A DNA stretch of 64,000 nt from JANNBN01 sp031430595. Its GTDB lineage: Bacteria > Actinomycetota > Acidimicrobiia > Acidimicrobiales > JANYDT01. Position 1 is the first letter of the stretch. The number at the start of each line of letters is the position of its first letter. Made by a program: the position numbers and the translations under genes. This document shows, one piece after another, positions 43,087 to 51,332 of this stretch. The notes below the pieces were generated by a model that was not told the DNA's origin, ran no database searches, and saw only the letters and a list, made by a program, of their open reading frames with translations. Where the stretch lies: contig JANPBU010000031.1 of assembly GCA_031430595.1 (NCBI GenBank), positions 80,496 to 144,495 on the forward strand. The letters run 5' to 3'.

Positions 43087-44862
43087 CTAGAGGTACTGAC
43101 CGGTGGTGACGCGTTCGATCGAACGAAGGCCGACTGGCGCAGCATCGGGTCCTTTTTGAATGATCGTACGTACATATACGATTCGTTCACCCTTTTTACC
43201 CGAGATTTTCGCCCAGTCGTCTGGGTTCGTGGTGTTCGGAAGGTCTTCCTGCTCTTTAAATTCTTGGCGGGTCGAGTCGAACAAGTCTTGGGTTCGGATT
43301 CCGGCACCTTCACCAGCGATTTGGCGTTTGATTGAAAGCTTCTTTGCCCGGCGAACGATATTTTCAATCATGGCTCCCGAGGAAAAATCTTTGAAGTACA
43401 TGACCTCTTTATCGCCACCCTGATACGTCACTTCAAGAAACTTCGTCGTTTCGTCGGTTCGGTACATTTGCTCGACACACGACTCGATCATCGCATCAAC
43501 GGCCTTTTGGCGGTCGCCATTTCCGAGCGACACCACTTCGGCTTCGTCAAGCGGGAGGTCGCACGACATGTACCGACCAAAAATTTGGCGGGCAGCCTTT
43601 TCGTTCGGTCGTTCAATCTTGATTTTTACATCGAGGCGGCCAGGACGAAGAATGGCCGGATCGATCAAGTCTTCGCGATTTGATGCCCCGATCACAATCA
43701 CGTTCTTCAGCGTTTCGACGCCATCAATTTCGGCGAGTAATTGAGGAACAATCGTCGATTCCATATCAGACGAGATGCCGGTACCTCGGGTGCGAAACAA
43801 CGAATCCATCTCGTCGAAGAAGACAATCACCGGCACGCCTTCTTCGGCCTTTTCACGTGCCCGTTGAAACACCAAACGTATCTGGCGTTCTGTTTCGCCC
43901 ACATACTTGTTAAGAAGCTCGGGACCTTTGATGTTGATGAAATAGCTACGTGCAGCGGGTTGACCGGTAACTTGGCTGACCTTCTTCGCCAACGAGTTCG
44001 CCACGGCCTTCGCGATCAGGGTCTTGCCACACCCCGGGGGGCCATACAGCAAAATCCCTTTCGGGGCTGGCAACTGGTGCTCATGGAAGAGGTCTTGGTG
44101 CAAAAAGGGAAGCTCGACCGCATCTTTGATCATCTCGATTTGCGAATCGAGGCCACCGACGTCTTCGTAGGTGATATCTGGCACCTCTTCAAGCACAAGT
44201 TCTTCGACTTCTGGCCTGGGAAGTTTCTCTATAACCAGATTCGACCGGGTGTCGAGCAGCAGTGAATCGCCAGCACGTAGTCGGATATTCGAATTCAGTA
44301 AGGCGTCCGTGAGCTCTACAACTCGTTCCTCGTCGGCCCGGCCGGTCACAATGACCCGTCGACCATCGTCGAGGCGCTCTTTTAACGTGACCACTTCGCC
44401 CGCACCATCGTTTGGACGAACCAACACGATGTTCATACTTTCGTTCAGCACCACCTCTTGGCCGCGGTCGATGGTGTCTGTTTCAAGTGCCGGATGAAGC
44501 GCCACCCGCATTTTGCGGCCGCCCGTGAACACATCAGCGGTTCCATCGTCATTTTTGGCCAGAAACGTGCCGTAACCATTCGGGGCTTGAGTGAGCTTTT
44601 CAACTTCTTCACGAAGGTTTGCTATGTGTTCGCGAGCTTCTCGAAGCGTATAGGTGAGTTTTTCGTTTTGGCTGATCGCCTGGGCTAACTGCCCTTTCGT
44701 TTCAAGCATTCGCTCTTCAAGCGTTCGAACGCGTTTCGGCGCGTCTTGAAGCTTTCGCCGCAGCGTCACTATTTCTTCATCGAGTCCCTTGATCGACTGC
44801 TGAAGTTCGTTTACTTCGCGTTCGTAATCGCTCAGACGAGACTGGAGTTCTGCAATTCCCAT
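43087..44862 (-). CDS. arc: proteasome-associated AAA ATPase ARC/Mpa
   Basis: ATG at 44862 behind AAGGAGG gives 591 residues. Residues 1-92 are a coiled coil that captures Pup (LSDYEREVNELQQSIKGLDE). Two OB-fold segments follow to about 220. The AAA domain has Walker A GPPGCGKT (274-281), Walker B VFFDEMDS (347-354) and the arginine region ILRPGRLDVKIKIERP. The chain ends GQYL, the conserved tail whose Tyr-Leu docks into the alpha ring and opens the gate. Confidence 0.96.
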   Translation of the reverse strand: MGIAELQSRLSDYEREVNELQQSIKGLDEEIVTLRRKLQDAPKRVRTLEERMLETKGQLAQAISQNEKLTYTLREAREHIANLREEVEKLTQAPNGYGTFLAKNDDGTADVFTGGRKMRVALHPALETDTIDRGQEVVLNESMNIVLVRPNDGAGEVVTLKERLDDGRRVIVTGRADEERVVELTDALLNSNIRLRAGDSLLLDTRSNLVIEKLPRPEVEELVLEEVPDITYEDVGGLDSQIEMIKDAVELPFLHQDLFHEHQLPAPKGILLYGPPGCGKTLIAKAVANSLAKKVSQVTGQPAARSYFINIKGPELLNKYVGETERQIRLVFQRAREKAEEGVPVIVFFDEMDSLFRTRGTGISSDMESTIVPQLLAEIDGVETLKNVIVIGASNREDLIDPAILRPGRLDVKIKIERPNEKAARQIFGRYMSCDLPLDEAEVVSLGNGDRQKAVDAMIESCVEQMYRTDETTKFLEVTYQGGDKEVMYFKDFSSGAMIENIVRRAKKLSIKRQIAGEGAGIRTQDLFDSTRQEFKEQEDLPNTTNPDDWAKISGKKGERIVYVRTIIQKGPDAAPVGLRSIERVTTGQYL

Positions 44863-44872
44863 GGTGTCATCT

Positions 44873-44879
44873 CCTCCTT
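44873..44879 (-). promoter_or_regulatory. strong ribosome binding site of arc
   Basis: AAGGAGG on the minus strand, ten bases upstream of the ATG at 44862. It is one of the few full Shine-Dalgarno matches in this window and decides the arc start against the upstream in-frame codon at 44907. Confidence 0.8.
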
Positions 44880-44994
44880 GCTTGCACCATACCCGTTTGC
44901 CCTGCATTACGAATCATCAGAATACGAAATCATTGGCGTAGGAATTCATCGGGCACGATTTCTGTCAGGACGCTGATAACGTCGGTCAAGTTAG

Positions 44995-45022
44995 GTGACA
45001 AAAGCACCGAATGATGTGTAAG
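44995..45022 (+). promoter_or_regulatory. possible promoter of the ferredoxin gene
   Basis: GTGACA (44995-45000) and TGTAAG (45017-45022) are spaced by 16 bases, with the ferredoxin ATG at 45055 behind AGGCAGGA. Each box differs from consensus by one or two bases. The position in the divergent gap between arc and the ferredoxin supports it, but the match is moderate. Confidence 0.35.
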
Positions 45023-45054
45023 TACTTCTTCTCTCAATACAAGGCAGGACCAAA

Positions 45055-45288
45055 ATGAAGGTGTGGATAGACCAAGACTTGTGTACCGGCGACGGACTCT
45101 GCGAAGAGATCGCCCCCGATGTCTTCACACTTCTCGACGACGGTCTCGCATACGTGAAGGAAGGCACCAAAGTCTTCTCCGAGCCCGGCGGCCCTGAAGG
45201 TCTCGCAAACTTCCCCGAATCACGCCTTGATGCCGTGGTTGAAAGCGCTGAAGAGTGCCCCGGAGAATGTATCTACATCGAGCCGTAG
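45055..45288 (+). CDS. ferredoxin, 3Fe-4S type
   Basis: A 77-residue ferredoxin. The first cluster loop is DLCTGDGLCEEIAPDVF, where Asp replaces the middle Cys of CxxCxxC, and the last Cys pair is in EECPGECIYIEP. Three usable Cys ligands mean a [3Fe-4S] cluster, as in ferredoxins serving cytochromes P450. No P450 is in the window. It is transcribed away from arc and followed by a 12-bp hairpin. Confidence 0.9.
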   Translation: MKVWIDQDLCTGDGLCEEIAPDVFTLLDDGLAYVKEGTKVFSEPGGPEGLANFPESRLDAVVESAEECPGECIYIEP

Positions 45289-45317
45289 CCCGCTCTGCGT
45301 GGCTTGTCTGCTTGTTA

Positions 45318-45355
45318 GTAACGAAGTAATTCGCTGAGGCGGGTTACTTCGTTAC
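45318..45355. terminator. 12-bp hairpin between convergent genes
   Basis: GTAACGAAGTAA at 45318-45329 and TTACTTCGTTAC at 45344-45355 form a perfect 12-bp stem with a 14-base loop. The right arm includes the stop codon of the MarP-like gene. It stands at the meeting point of the ferredoxin and MarP-like transcripts, so a bidirectional transcript end is likely, though there is no long T-run. Confidence 0.55.
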
Positions 45356-46546
45356 ACACCTTGAAGTATTTTCCAGGCTTGGTGCGGCTGCCAAAAATGC
45401 TCGAACCCTTGCGGCTCGAAGCGCTACGGCGGCCCCTTCCCTGGTCGGGACTAGCCCGATGACAATGCCGTGAAGACGACCGGCCTCATCGAGTAACCCA
45501 GCCCCGAGATCGCTGGTAGTCACGGTTCCGCGAAGCAAAACGACGTCACGGTTAACCGAGGTTTTTCCGTAAATGTCTCGCCCCTGAGCATTCTTGCTGC
45601 CGAGCAGGTCGACGTTTCGTCCAGCGACCGAGAATTTACCTGGCGACGCAACGGTCGCCACTGCCACCGGGGTTGCCTCTAACAAGGTGACGGTTCTTAT
45701 GAGCGCCAGGTTTTCGCTCGGATCAAACGCCACGACGACCGCCTTGCGCACTGATCGTCCATCGTCAACCGTAATGTCGGTGGCACCAGCGACCTGTTGT
45801 GCAGTCGTCAACACGAGCGGCTCAGCCCCGATGGCGGGCACCAGTACCACAACACCCGCTCCACGGACCTTCACCCGACACGCCACCGACGACACCATTA
45901 CGTTCGACGACGTCACTTCGCTTGCTTCATGAATCAGCGCAGCTTGTCCGGGTACCTCGTTCGGGTTTGAAACTGCGGAGACGATTGGTCCGAGTCCACC
46001 GGCAGCATCGAAAAGTTCTGCGCCCTGTTTAGCTGTCGCGAACATCTGCGGGAATCGGGCCAGCCCGATAGCAAATCGGGCGTTGCCGAGCGGGTTCGGC
46101 GGCGTAGGTAACGAGCTACTCACGGCTAAGGCAATCCGGGACGACTGCCACTGTGATGATGGCCACCCGGGGATAAGCCCGAGGAACGGGCCGCTCAGCC
46201 ACACGGCAGTAACCACCCCAATAAGGCCGGCCGCGGCACCAGCGACGTGATCAAGGGTTTGGATTGGGCGTGTCGGCAATCGATGGCGCACCCAACGCCC
46301 GATCAACGTACCGATGATTCGGCCGCTGACCAGCCCAATAGCCAGCGCAACAATGACTCCGAACGTACCGGGGTTTTCGCCAAGCGGTGCGATTTTCGAA
46401 GTGATCCAACCAACATTGCGGGCGGCAAGAAGTACCCCGGCCAGCGAAAACCCGGCAATACAAAGCCGAACCACAATCCCCTGACGCCAGCCGCCGGTGG
46501 CAGCAGCTACTGCAGCGACAGTAATGACAACGTCGAGGGCGTTCAA
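45344..46546 (-). CDS. MarP-like membrane protein with inactive protease domain
   Basis: A 400-residue protein with an N-terminal CvpA-type membrane domain of about four helices (VVITVAAVAAATGGW, FGVIVALAIGLVSGRIIGTL, AAGLIGVVTAVWLSGPFLGL). A trypsin-like domain follows. Compared with MarP, the catalytic His of LTNAH is Gln250 (LTTAQQVAG), the Asp is Asn279 (FDPSENLALI) and the Ser of GNSGGP is Leu347 (TSDLGAGLLD). It should therefore not cleave proteins. It may bind peptides or partner proteins outside the membrane. ATGA overlap with trmI. Confidence 0.82.
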   Translation of the reverse strand: MNALDVVITVAAVAAATGGWRQGIVVRLCIAGFSLAGVLLAARNVGWITSKIAPLGENPGTFGVIVALAIGLVSGRIIGTLIGRWVRHRLPTRPIQTLDHVAGAAAGLIGVVTAVWLSGPFLGLIPGWPSSQWQSSRIALAVSSSLPTPPNPLGNARFAIGLARFPQMFATAKQGAELFDAAGGLGPIVSAVSNPNEVPGQAALIHEASEVTSSNVMVSSVACRVKVRGAGVVVLVPAIGAEPLVLTTAQQVAGATDITVDDGRSVRKAVVVAFDPSENLALIRTVTLLEATPVAVATVASPGKFSVAGRNVDLLGSKNAQGRDIYGKTSVNRDVVLLRGTVTTSDLGAGLLDEAGRLHGIVIGLVPTREGAAVALRAARVRAFLAAAPSLENTSRCVTK

Positions 46547-47448
46547 CTCACCTGATCAACTGAGTCGCTATCGCCAGACTCGAGATCACTTGAATCCATA
46601 TCCATCATGTCTTCGATGTGGGGCATGTCGGGAAACCCAAGGCCTGGTGCAACCGACGATTCTCGAAGCGCCGATTCCCCAGGAAGCAAACGGGCATGAG
46701 TAAGAAACCCGGTGTGAGCGACCATACGATGGTCTGGCCGAACCGACATTCCTTCGATATGCCAGCCTCGGTGAAGTACCTCGATCGTCTCGGCGAGCGA
46801 AAACCCGTGGTGGGTCAGTACCCGTCGAAGATGCGCCGTCTGGTTAATCGTTGGCAGATAACACAAAATGATTCCGCCGCTTCGAAGTGCTTTCGCTGCG
46901 TGCGGCACGACTTCCCAGGGTTCTGGCAGGTCAAGCACAATGCGATCGAGGCCGGTCTCATCGATACCGTCGTACGCGTTTCGAACCTCGACCTTGTAAC
47001 GCATCATTGCCTCGTCGCCAAGGAAGGCCGCCACGTTTTGTTGAGCTTTTTTCGCGAAATCTTCTCGAAGTTCGTAGCCAATGACTTCGGCGCCAGCGCG
47101 AAGAAGCGTCATCGACAATGCCCCCGAGCCAACCCCCGACTCGAGAATTCGAGCCCCAGGGAACACGTCGGCCAGAAACAAAATTGGACCGAGATCTTTC
47201 GGGTAAATAACTTGCGCGCCACGCGGCATCTTGAGCACAAACTCGGCAAGCGTCGGCCGAATGCCTGTGTACTTACCACCGCCGGTTGACTTTACGGTGA
47301 TGCCTTCTTCTGAACCAATGAAGTCGTTGTGGCCAACGATACCGGCGTGTGAGTGAAACTCTCCCCCGTCACTTAACGTAATGAGATACCGGCGACGTTT
47401 CGAGTCAACCAAAATGATTCGTTCGCCTGCACGCAAGGGCCTACTCAT
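46543..47448 (-). CDS. trmI: tRNA (adenine-58-N1)-methyltransferase
   Basis: A 301-residue TrmI. The N-terminal beta domain (LRAGERIILVDSKRRRYLIT) precedes the class I methyltransferase core: ILESGVGSGALSMTLLRAG (SAM motif I), VIGYELREDFAKKAQQNV and DRIVLDLPEPWEVVPHAAKA (motif IV with DLPEPW). It methylates A58 in the T-loop of tRNAs. trmI close to arc is the arrangement in mycobacteria too. Confidence 0.94.
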   Translation of the reverse strand: MSRPLRAGERIILVDSKRRRYLITLSDGGEFHSHAGIVGHNDFIGSEEGITVKSTGGGKYTGIRPTLAEFVLKMPRGAQVIYPKDLGPILFLADVFPGARILESGVGSGALSMTLLRAGAEVIGYELREDFAKKAQQNVAAFLGDEAMMRYKVEVRNAYDGIDETGLDRIVLDLPEPWEVVPHAAKALRSGGIILCYLPTINQTAHLRRVLTHHGFSLAETIEVLHRGWHIEGMSVRPDHRMVAHTGFLTHARLLPGESALRESSVAPGLGFPDMPHIEDMMDMDSSDLESGDSDSVDQVS

Positions 47449-47891
47449 ACATTTCCTGACTTCGTTTGTTTTCGTTGTTCACGCCTGGTCAACTTTTTTG
47501 GTGCAGGTGACGGGTCAAGCAGTTTGGCAAGCGCCGAAGTTGCGGCAGGCAAAACCGCCGCAAACTCTTCCACCATTGTTCCGGAGAATCGACGCCGAAT
47601 CCGTTTTCCTTTTCGACCGGCCGGTGCGGCGAGAAGGTCGCCAACCAGCGACGCACGTACGGATCGTTCCTTCCGAAGTTTTCGATCTGGGGCACCACGG
47701 TGACGAATCTCAATGACTTCGCCAGAGCGCACGGGACCCGAGATCAGCGACGTTGACTTGCCATTTCCGATGCGTTTTCTCAGCGTGTTCAATACGCCCA
47801 AAACACCAATAAATGTCCACATCGGCGACGAACCGGTAAGGCCTTTACGCATCACCGAAAATCGTAGCCACCGTCGAAACAAAGAACCCAT
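47445..47891 (-). CDS. hypothetical basic protein
   Basis: A 148-residue protein overlapping the trmI start (ATGA). It is strongly basic, with SGPVRSGEVIEIRHRGAPDR, KGKRIRRRFSGTMVEEF and the tail KKLTRREQRKQTKSGNV. A short hydrophobic stretch (SSPMWTFIGVLGVLNTLRK) near the front may touch the membrane. No known domain was recognised. The coupling to trmI suggests a link to RNA or translation, but only by context. Confidence 0.65.
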   Translation of the reverse strand: MGSLFRRWLRFSVMRKGLTGSSPMWTFIGVLGVLNTLRKRIGNGKSTSLISGPVRSGEVIEIRHRGAPDRKLRKERSVRASLVGDLLAAPAGRKGKRIRRRFSGTMVEEFAAVLPAATSALAKLLDPSPAPKKLTRREQRKQTKSGNV

Positions 47892-47905
47892 GGTTTGCGT
47901 TGCGC

Positions 47906-48136
47906 CTAGCCCCGTCGAACTTCGACGAACGAGAATTTCTGTTTTCCACGGTTTCGACCCATCAGGAAAGCCAAAATGATGATAAGTAACGCAATGCCTC
48001 CGATGATCGCCACACCAGCACCCACGGTCGAATCTTTTACCGTGTCAACGTCACCCTTCAGGGTACGTAACTGATTTTCAAGATCTCCCCGGGCAATGGG
48101 TCGATCGGTTGGTCGTTTGGACTCTTTACGGCTCAT
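47906..48136 (-). CDS. small single-pass membrane protein
   Basis: A 76-residue protein. A soluble N-terminus with a short helix (GDLENQLRTLKGDVDTVKDS) leads into one membrane helix (GVAIIGGIALLIIILAFLMG) and a basic end. The layout resembles small actinobacterial envelope proteins of the DUF3618 kind, without a firm match. It overlaps the gene upstream by ATGA and is likely expressed with it. Confidence 0.7.
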   Translation of the reverse strand: MSRKESKRPTDRPIARGDLENQLRTLKGDVDTVKDSTVGAGVAIIGGIALLIIILAFLMGRNRGKQKFSFVEVRRG

Positions 48137-48591
48137 CGACGGTCTCCCGAGTTTGAATCAGATGATGAGGAACGGGTGGCTTTCACGGCTGACCACCCGA
48201 CAAAAGCAAGTAGCAGAACGCACACCAAAACGGCCAAGAGGTACGGCAAGAAACTGAGGCTTCCGTCGAACCCACCCCGTTTCGAATCGACCGCACCGGT
48301 GGCTGCTTGAATGCCTCTCAGTGCGCCGAGGGCAGCCAAGACAAGCGATGTTCCGAAGAGAAGCGCTGCGGCGAAGCCGAACCCGGCGTAACGGGCCAGC
48401 CCCTTGAGCGGCCCCACCGTTTCTTGTTTGGCGTAGGCAACAGCAGTAGACGCGAGGTCTTTGACACCTGCTATACCGGACCTGGTCGAAGTTTTGGCGG
48501 CATTCGGGTTGATTTGACGAAGTTTCGCCCCAGCCTGCGTCAACATCGAGGCTCCGCCTGCGGTGCCACGATCACTCTTCGTTGTTGCCAC
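48133..48591 (-). CDS. two-helix membrane protein, holin-superfamily-like
   Basis: GTG at 48591 behind AAGGAG gives 152 residues; the frame to 48639 is rejected. A soluble N-terminal part (GIAGVKDLASTAVAYAKQET) leads to two membrane helices (FGFAAALLFGTSLVLAALGA and FLPYLLAVLVCVLLLAFVGW) and a Ser-rich tail. This resembles the chromosomal holin-superfamily proteins (Holin-X type) found in actinobacterial envelopes. It is probably not a phage gene. Confidence 0.7.
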   Translation of the reverse strand: MATTKSDRGTAGGASMLTQAGAKLRQINPNAAKTSTRSGIAGVKDLASTAVAYAKQETVGPLKGLARYAGFGFAAALLFGTSLVLAALGALRGIQAATGAVDSKRGGFDGSLSFLPYLLAVLVCVLLLAFVGWSAVKATRSSSSDSNSGDRR

Positions 48592-48653
48592 GTTGCTCCT
48601 TGGATACGCACTCAACCGGTCGGCTCGACCGGTAAGCATCGACTGAACATAGA

Positions 48654-49376
48654 TCAGCCACCTGACAATCTATTCCCTAGAACGAGTGCCTCGTCATCGA
48701 TCAGCTCTTTAAGAAGGGTGAGCCGTTCGTTCATCGACGAACAGCGAAGCAACGCCAAGTCGTCGAGCGGACCAACCGGCAGCACAGCGCATGCCTGCCA
48801 AATGAGCGCCGGAGGGTACGGATCAAAGGTGAAAGTCGCCGGAGCCCCCGGCTCGTTGAGCTCAGACCTCATCGCCAACACACGACGAAGGCCTGACACC
48901 ATACGGTCAACCTCGTGGCTGTCGACTGATTCTTCGACGGCCGCTATTGATACGAAATGTTCGTTCGTTGGCGGGTTGACCTGCCCGAGCAGTTCATCAT
49001 GGTCGTCGTCGCTCACGACTGCGGGGTCAAGGTTCGACACAATTGCTCGCGGATATGGATCATCTTCGAGCCACGAATGGATCTGAATACGACGTATGCC
49101 TACGACCGCAAGGAACCATCCGCCATCGTCAAGCGGCTCGGCCTCTAATACCTTTGCGACCGTGGCCACGGCGAATCGCACATCGCCACCGCCAACCTCT
49201 GCACCGCGTTCGATAAGCACCACTCCGAATTCCCCATTTCCAGCAAGCACGTCTGTGGTGAGCTGCAGGTAGCGATCCTCGAATATGCGAAGGGGAAGCA
49301 CACTGAACGGAAATAAGACACTTCCCAACGGAAACATGGGAAGTTCGTACAGAGATGGTTGGTCGTCGTTGTTCAT
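48654..49376 (-). CDS. LON substrate-binding-domain protein
   Basis: A 240-residue protein with the LON N-terminal domain only: YELPMFPLGSVLFPFSVLPL, RIFEDRYLQLTTDVLAGNGE, FGVVLIERGAEVGGGDVRFA. The ATPase and protease parts of Lon are absent. Stand-alone LON-domain proteins are common in actinobacteria and of unclear function, perhaps as substrate adaptors. ATG overlaps the stop of the carboxypeptidase gene. Confidence 0.88.
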   Translation of the reverse strand: MNNDDQPSLYELPMFPLGSVLFPFSVLPLRIFEDRYLQLTTDVLAGNGEFGVVLIERGAEVGGGDVRFAVATVAKVLEAEPLDDGGWFLAVVGIRRIQIHSWLEDDPYPRAIVSNLDPAVVSDDDHDELLGQVNPPTNEHFVSIAAVEESVDSHEVDRMVSGLRRVLAMRSELNEPGAPATFTFDPYPPALIWQACAVLPVGPLDDLALLRCSSMNERLTLLKELIDDEALVLGNRLSGG

Positions 49377-51055
49377 GGCGTAACCGATGTTGTGGTCGAA
49401 TCGGCCGGACTCGTACTTGTGGTCACCGTCGAAACCGTCACCGTCGAATCCGAACCCGTCGAGGTATCAGCAATAGGTAGCCGTTTTGGTGACCCCAAAT
49501 CAGTGGTCACAAATGGGTACGGTTCAATCGCAGCCACATCAAGGGTCGGTGATTTTGCCGAAACTTGTGGGTATTGCGACACGGCAATCGAGAGTGCGTC
49601 ACCGGTCGCAACACCCGGTACACCCGGAGTGAGTTCGTTGAGTACTAAAGCAAAATCGAGGGTCCGGCCGCCACCGATGTCGACTTCGCCAACCAAGGCA
49701 GACACGCCGTTCAATGTTCCGGTTTTCGCCCGGAGTTTGCCTCTGATTTCGTCGCCCTTCATTCGATTGGAAAGTGTTCCAGACGTTCCGGCAATGGGCA
49801 AAAGGTCTCGAAACAGCGAGATCGATTCTTCAATCGAGCCAACCATTACTGCGCAGGTGACGCGGTTACTTCGATCAAGGCCAGACCCATCAACAAAGGT
49901 GAGTTGGTCGATCGGGTACCCACGCTTTTCGAACGACGCTTTCATGAACTCGGCTCCAACTGCCGTGGTTCCCAGACCGGTCGACGAAAACGCCAACTCT
50001 TTGAGCAACGATTCCGCGGTGTTGTTGTCAGATTCGCTGAGCATCTCTCCAACGATTTCGCTTAACGGCGGCGATGCGATTTGGGCAATAACGTTTGACG
50101 GCAAACTTTCCGAAACGGTTGCGGAACGCGGCTCTCCGGTTACTACCACTCCACGTTCAACGAGCAAAGCGGTAAGCACCCTCGCAGCGTCTGCGGGTGG
50201 TTCAGAGGCACCCTTCCAAACCGCTCGAGTGGCACGTTTCTTGGTCGTGGTTACCGAAGCCACAAACGAATCGTTTACACTCAGCGCGCTGATCGGTCCA
50301 ACCTCACCATCGGTTGTGTAGTTCGCTTTCCAGGTTGGAACCCGTCGAAGATCGTCATAGCGGCGGTCGTGTCCGACGATTGAACCGTTGATCTGCTTGA
50401 CCCCGGCGGCAACTACATCGTCGGCAAGCTGCTCAAGCGACGTAGCAATTTGGGGCTGACGCGAAAATGTGGCCAGGTAGGGTTTCGTCGCCAACAGCGG
50501 ATCTCCGCCACCGATGAAAAATACATCGCCAGCAACGCTGCCATCAGTAGGTGCTGCGGCCGATCGAACCTCAGTAATAAAACGTGAATCTGGATCAAGT
50601 TCACGCAATACGGTGCTCGCAACCATCAATTTCATGGTTGAGGCAGGGATAACCGGGGTGGTCGGGTTGCGTGCCAGAAGCGTACGGCCCTCTTGACGAA
50701 CGACGACACACGATGCCTGCGCTGCTGATCCCATTCGTTCGTTTGCAAACAACTCAGCGACCTGTGCGTCAAGGGTACGGTCACCCGATATTGCCGTGAC
50801 AACGTCTGGAACTCGGCGTGCAGCCAAAATCGGAACTGTCACTTCTTTGAGGTTGCGAATATCGCGTCCTGATCGAGCGACCCCGAAGGCTCGGCTCGAC
50901 AACACCACGTTTGCGAGGGCGAGGCCGGTACACAAGAAAACAAGTGCCGTGGTGGCTTTGCGGATCCATCGTGGCTCGGAAGGGCGAATTCCGGGTGCAC
51001 CTAGCTTGCGCTGCTCACGTCGCGACCTACGAGAAGTTCGGGAAAATCGGGCCAC
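49373..51055 (-). CDS. dacB: D-alanyl-D-alanine carboxypeptidase, PBP4 (DacB) family
   Basis: A 560-residue peptidase S13. One N-terminal membrane segment (TTALVFLCTGLALANVVLS) holds it outside the cell. The three penicillin-binding motifs are SxxK in PASTMKLMV, SxN in SESDNNTAES and KTG in RAKTGTLNGVSALVG. It trims or cleaves peptidoglycan stem peptides. The Thr/Ser-rich tail (SDSTVTVSTVTTSTSPADST) is low complexity. ATGA overlap with the LON gene. Confidence 0.92.
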   Translation of the reverse strand: MARFSRTSRRSRREQRKLGAPGIRPSEPRWIRKATTALVFLCTGLALANVVLSSRAFGVARSGRDIRNLKEVTVPILAARRVPDVVTAISGDRTLDAQVAELFANERMGSAAQASCVVVRQEGRTLLARNPTTPVIPASTMKLMVASTVLRELDPDSRFITEVRSAAAPTDGSVAGDVFFIGGGDPLLATKPYLATFSRQPQIATSLEQLADDVVAAGVKQINGSIVGHDRRYDDLRRVPTWKANYTTDGEVGPISALSVNDSFVASVTTTKKRATRAVWKGASEPPADAARVLTALLVERGVVVTGEPRSATVSESLPSNVIAQIASPPLSEIVGEMLSESDNNTAESLLKELAFSSTGLGTTAVGAEFMKASFEKRGYPIDQLTFVDGSGLDRSNRVTCAVMVGSIEESISLFRDLLPIAGTSGTLSNRMKGDEIRGKLRAKTGTLNGVSALVGEVDIGGGRTLDFALVLNELTPGVPGVATGDALSIAVSQYPQVSAKSPTLDVAAIEPYPFVTTDLGSPKRLPIADTSTGSDSTVTVSTVTTSTSPADSTTTSVTP

Positions 51056-51122
51056 CCGTTGATGTTAGGAGCACCGAGACCGCTACCGGCGGAATCCCGA
51101 CGGGAACCTTCACTTTGACCCG

Positions 51123-51269
51123 CTTCAGCAGATCGTCACGGTGACGAAAGTAGCCGGGGGTTCGGTCACCTGCCGCAGCCTTCAGTAGATCGTCACGGTG
51201 ACGAAAGTACCCGGTGAACTTTGTCTGGTCACGACCAATGAGGGCGGACCCGACTTTCGTCACCGTGAC
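51123..51269. repeat. three copies of a palindrome-bearing repeat
   Basis: A 35-base unit occurs at 51123-51157 and 51180-51214 with two differences, 57 bases apart. Its core GTCACGGTGACGAAAGT is repeated in inverted form at 51253-51269. The core contains the palindrome GTCACGGTGAC. It lies in the 277-base gap between the divergent carboxypeptidase and acyl-CoA synthetase genes, so it may be a multi-site operator or a repetitive extragenic element. Confidence 0.75.
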
Positions 51270-51332
51270 CGTTAACCGATGCACTGGTCGGACAATTTTT
51301 ATGCCCGCCATTCAGTGTCTACGGTTACTAGT

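Noticed and set aside
42825..43367. Minus-strand 180-codon frame between arc and dop.
   Set aside because: It runs through the arc 3' end in another frame and has no protein-like features or start signal.
51027..51311. Minus-strand frame encoding a peptide with a repeated GYFRHRDDLLK motif.
   Set aside because: The peptide repeat is the direct consequence of the DNA repeats at 51123-51214. The frame overlaps the carboxypeptidase start and has no recognisable domain.
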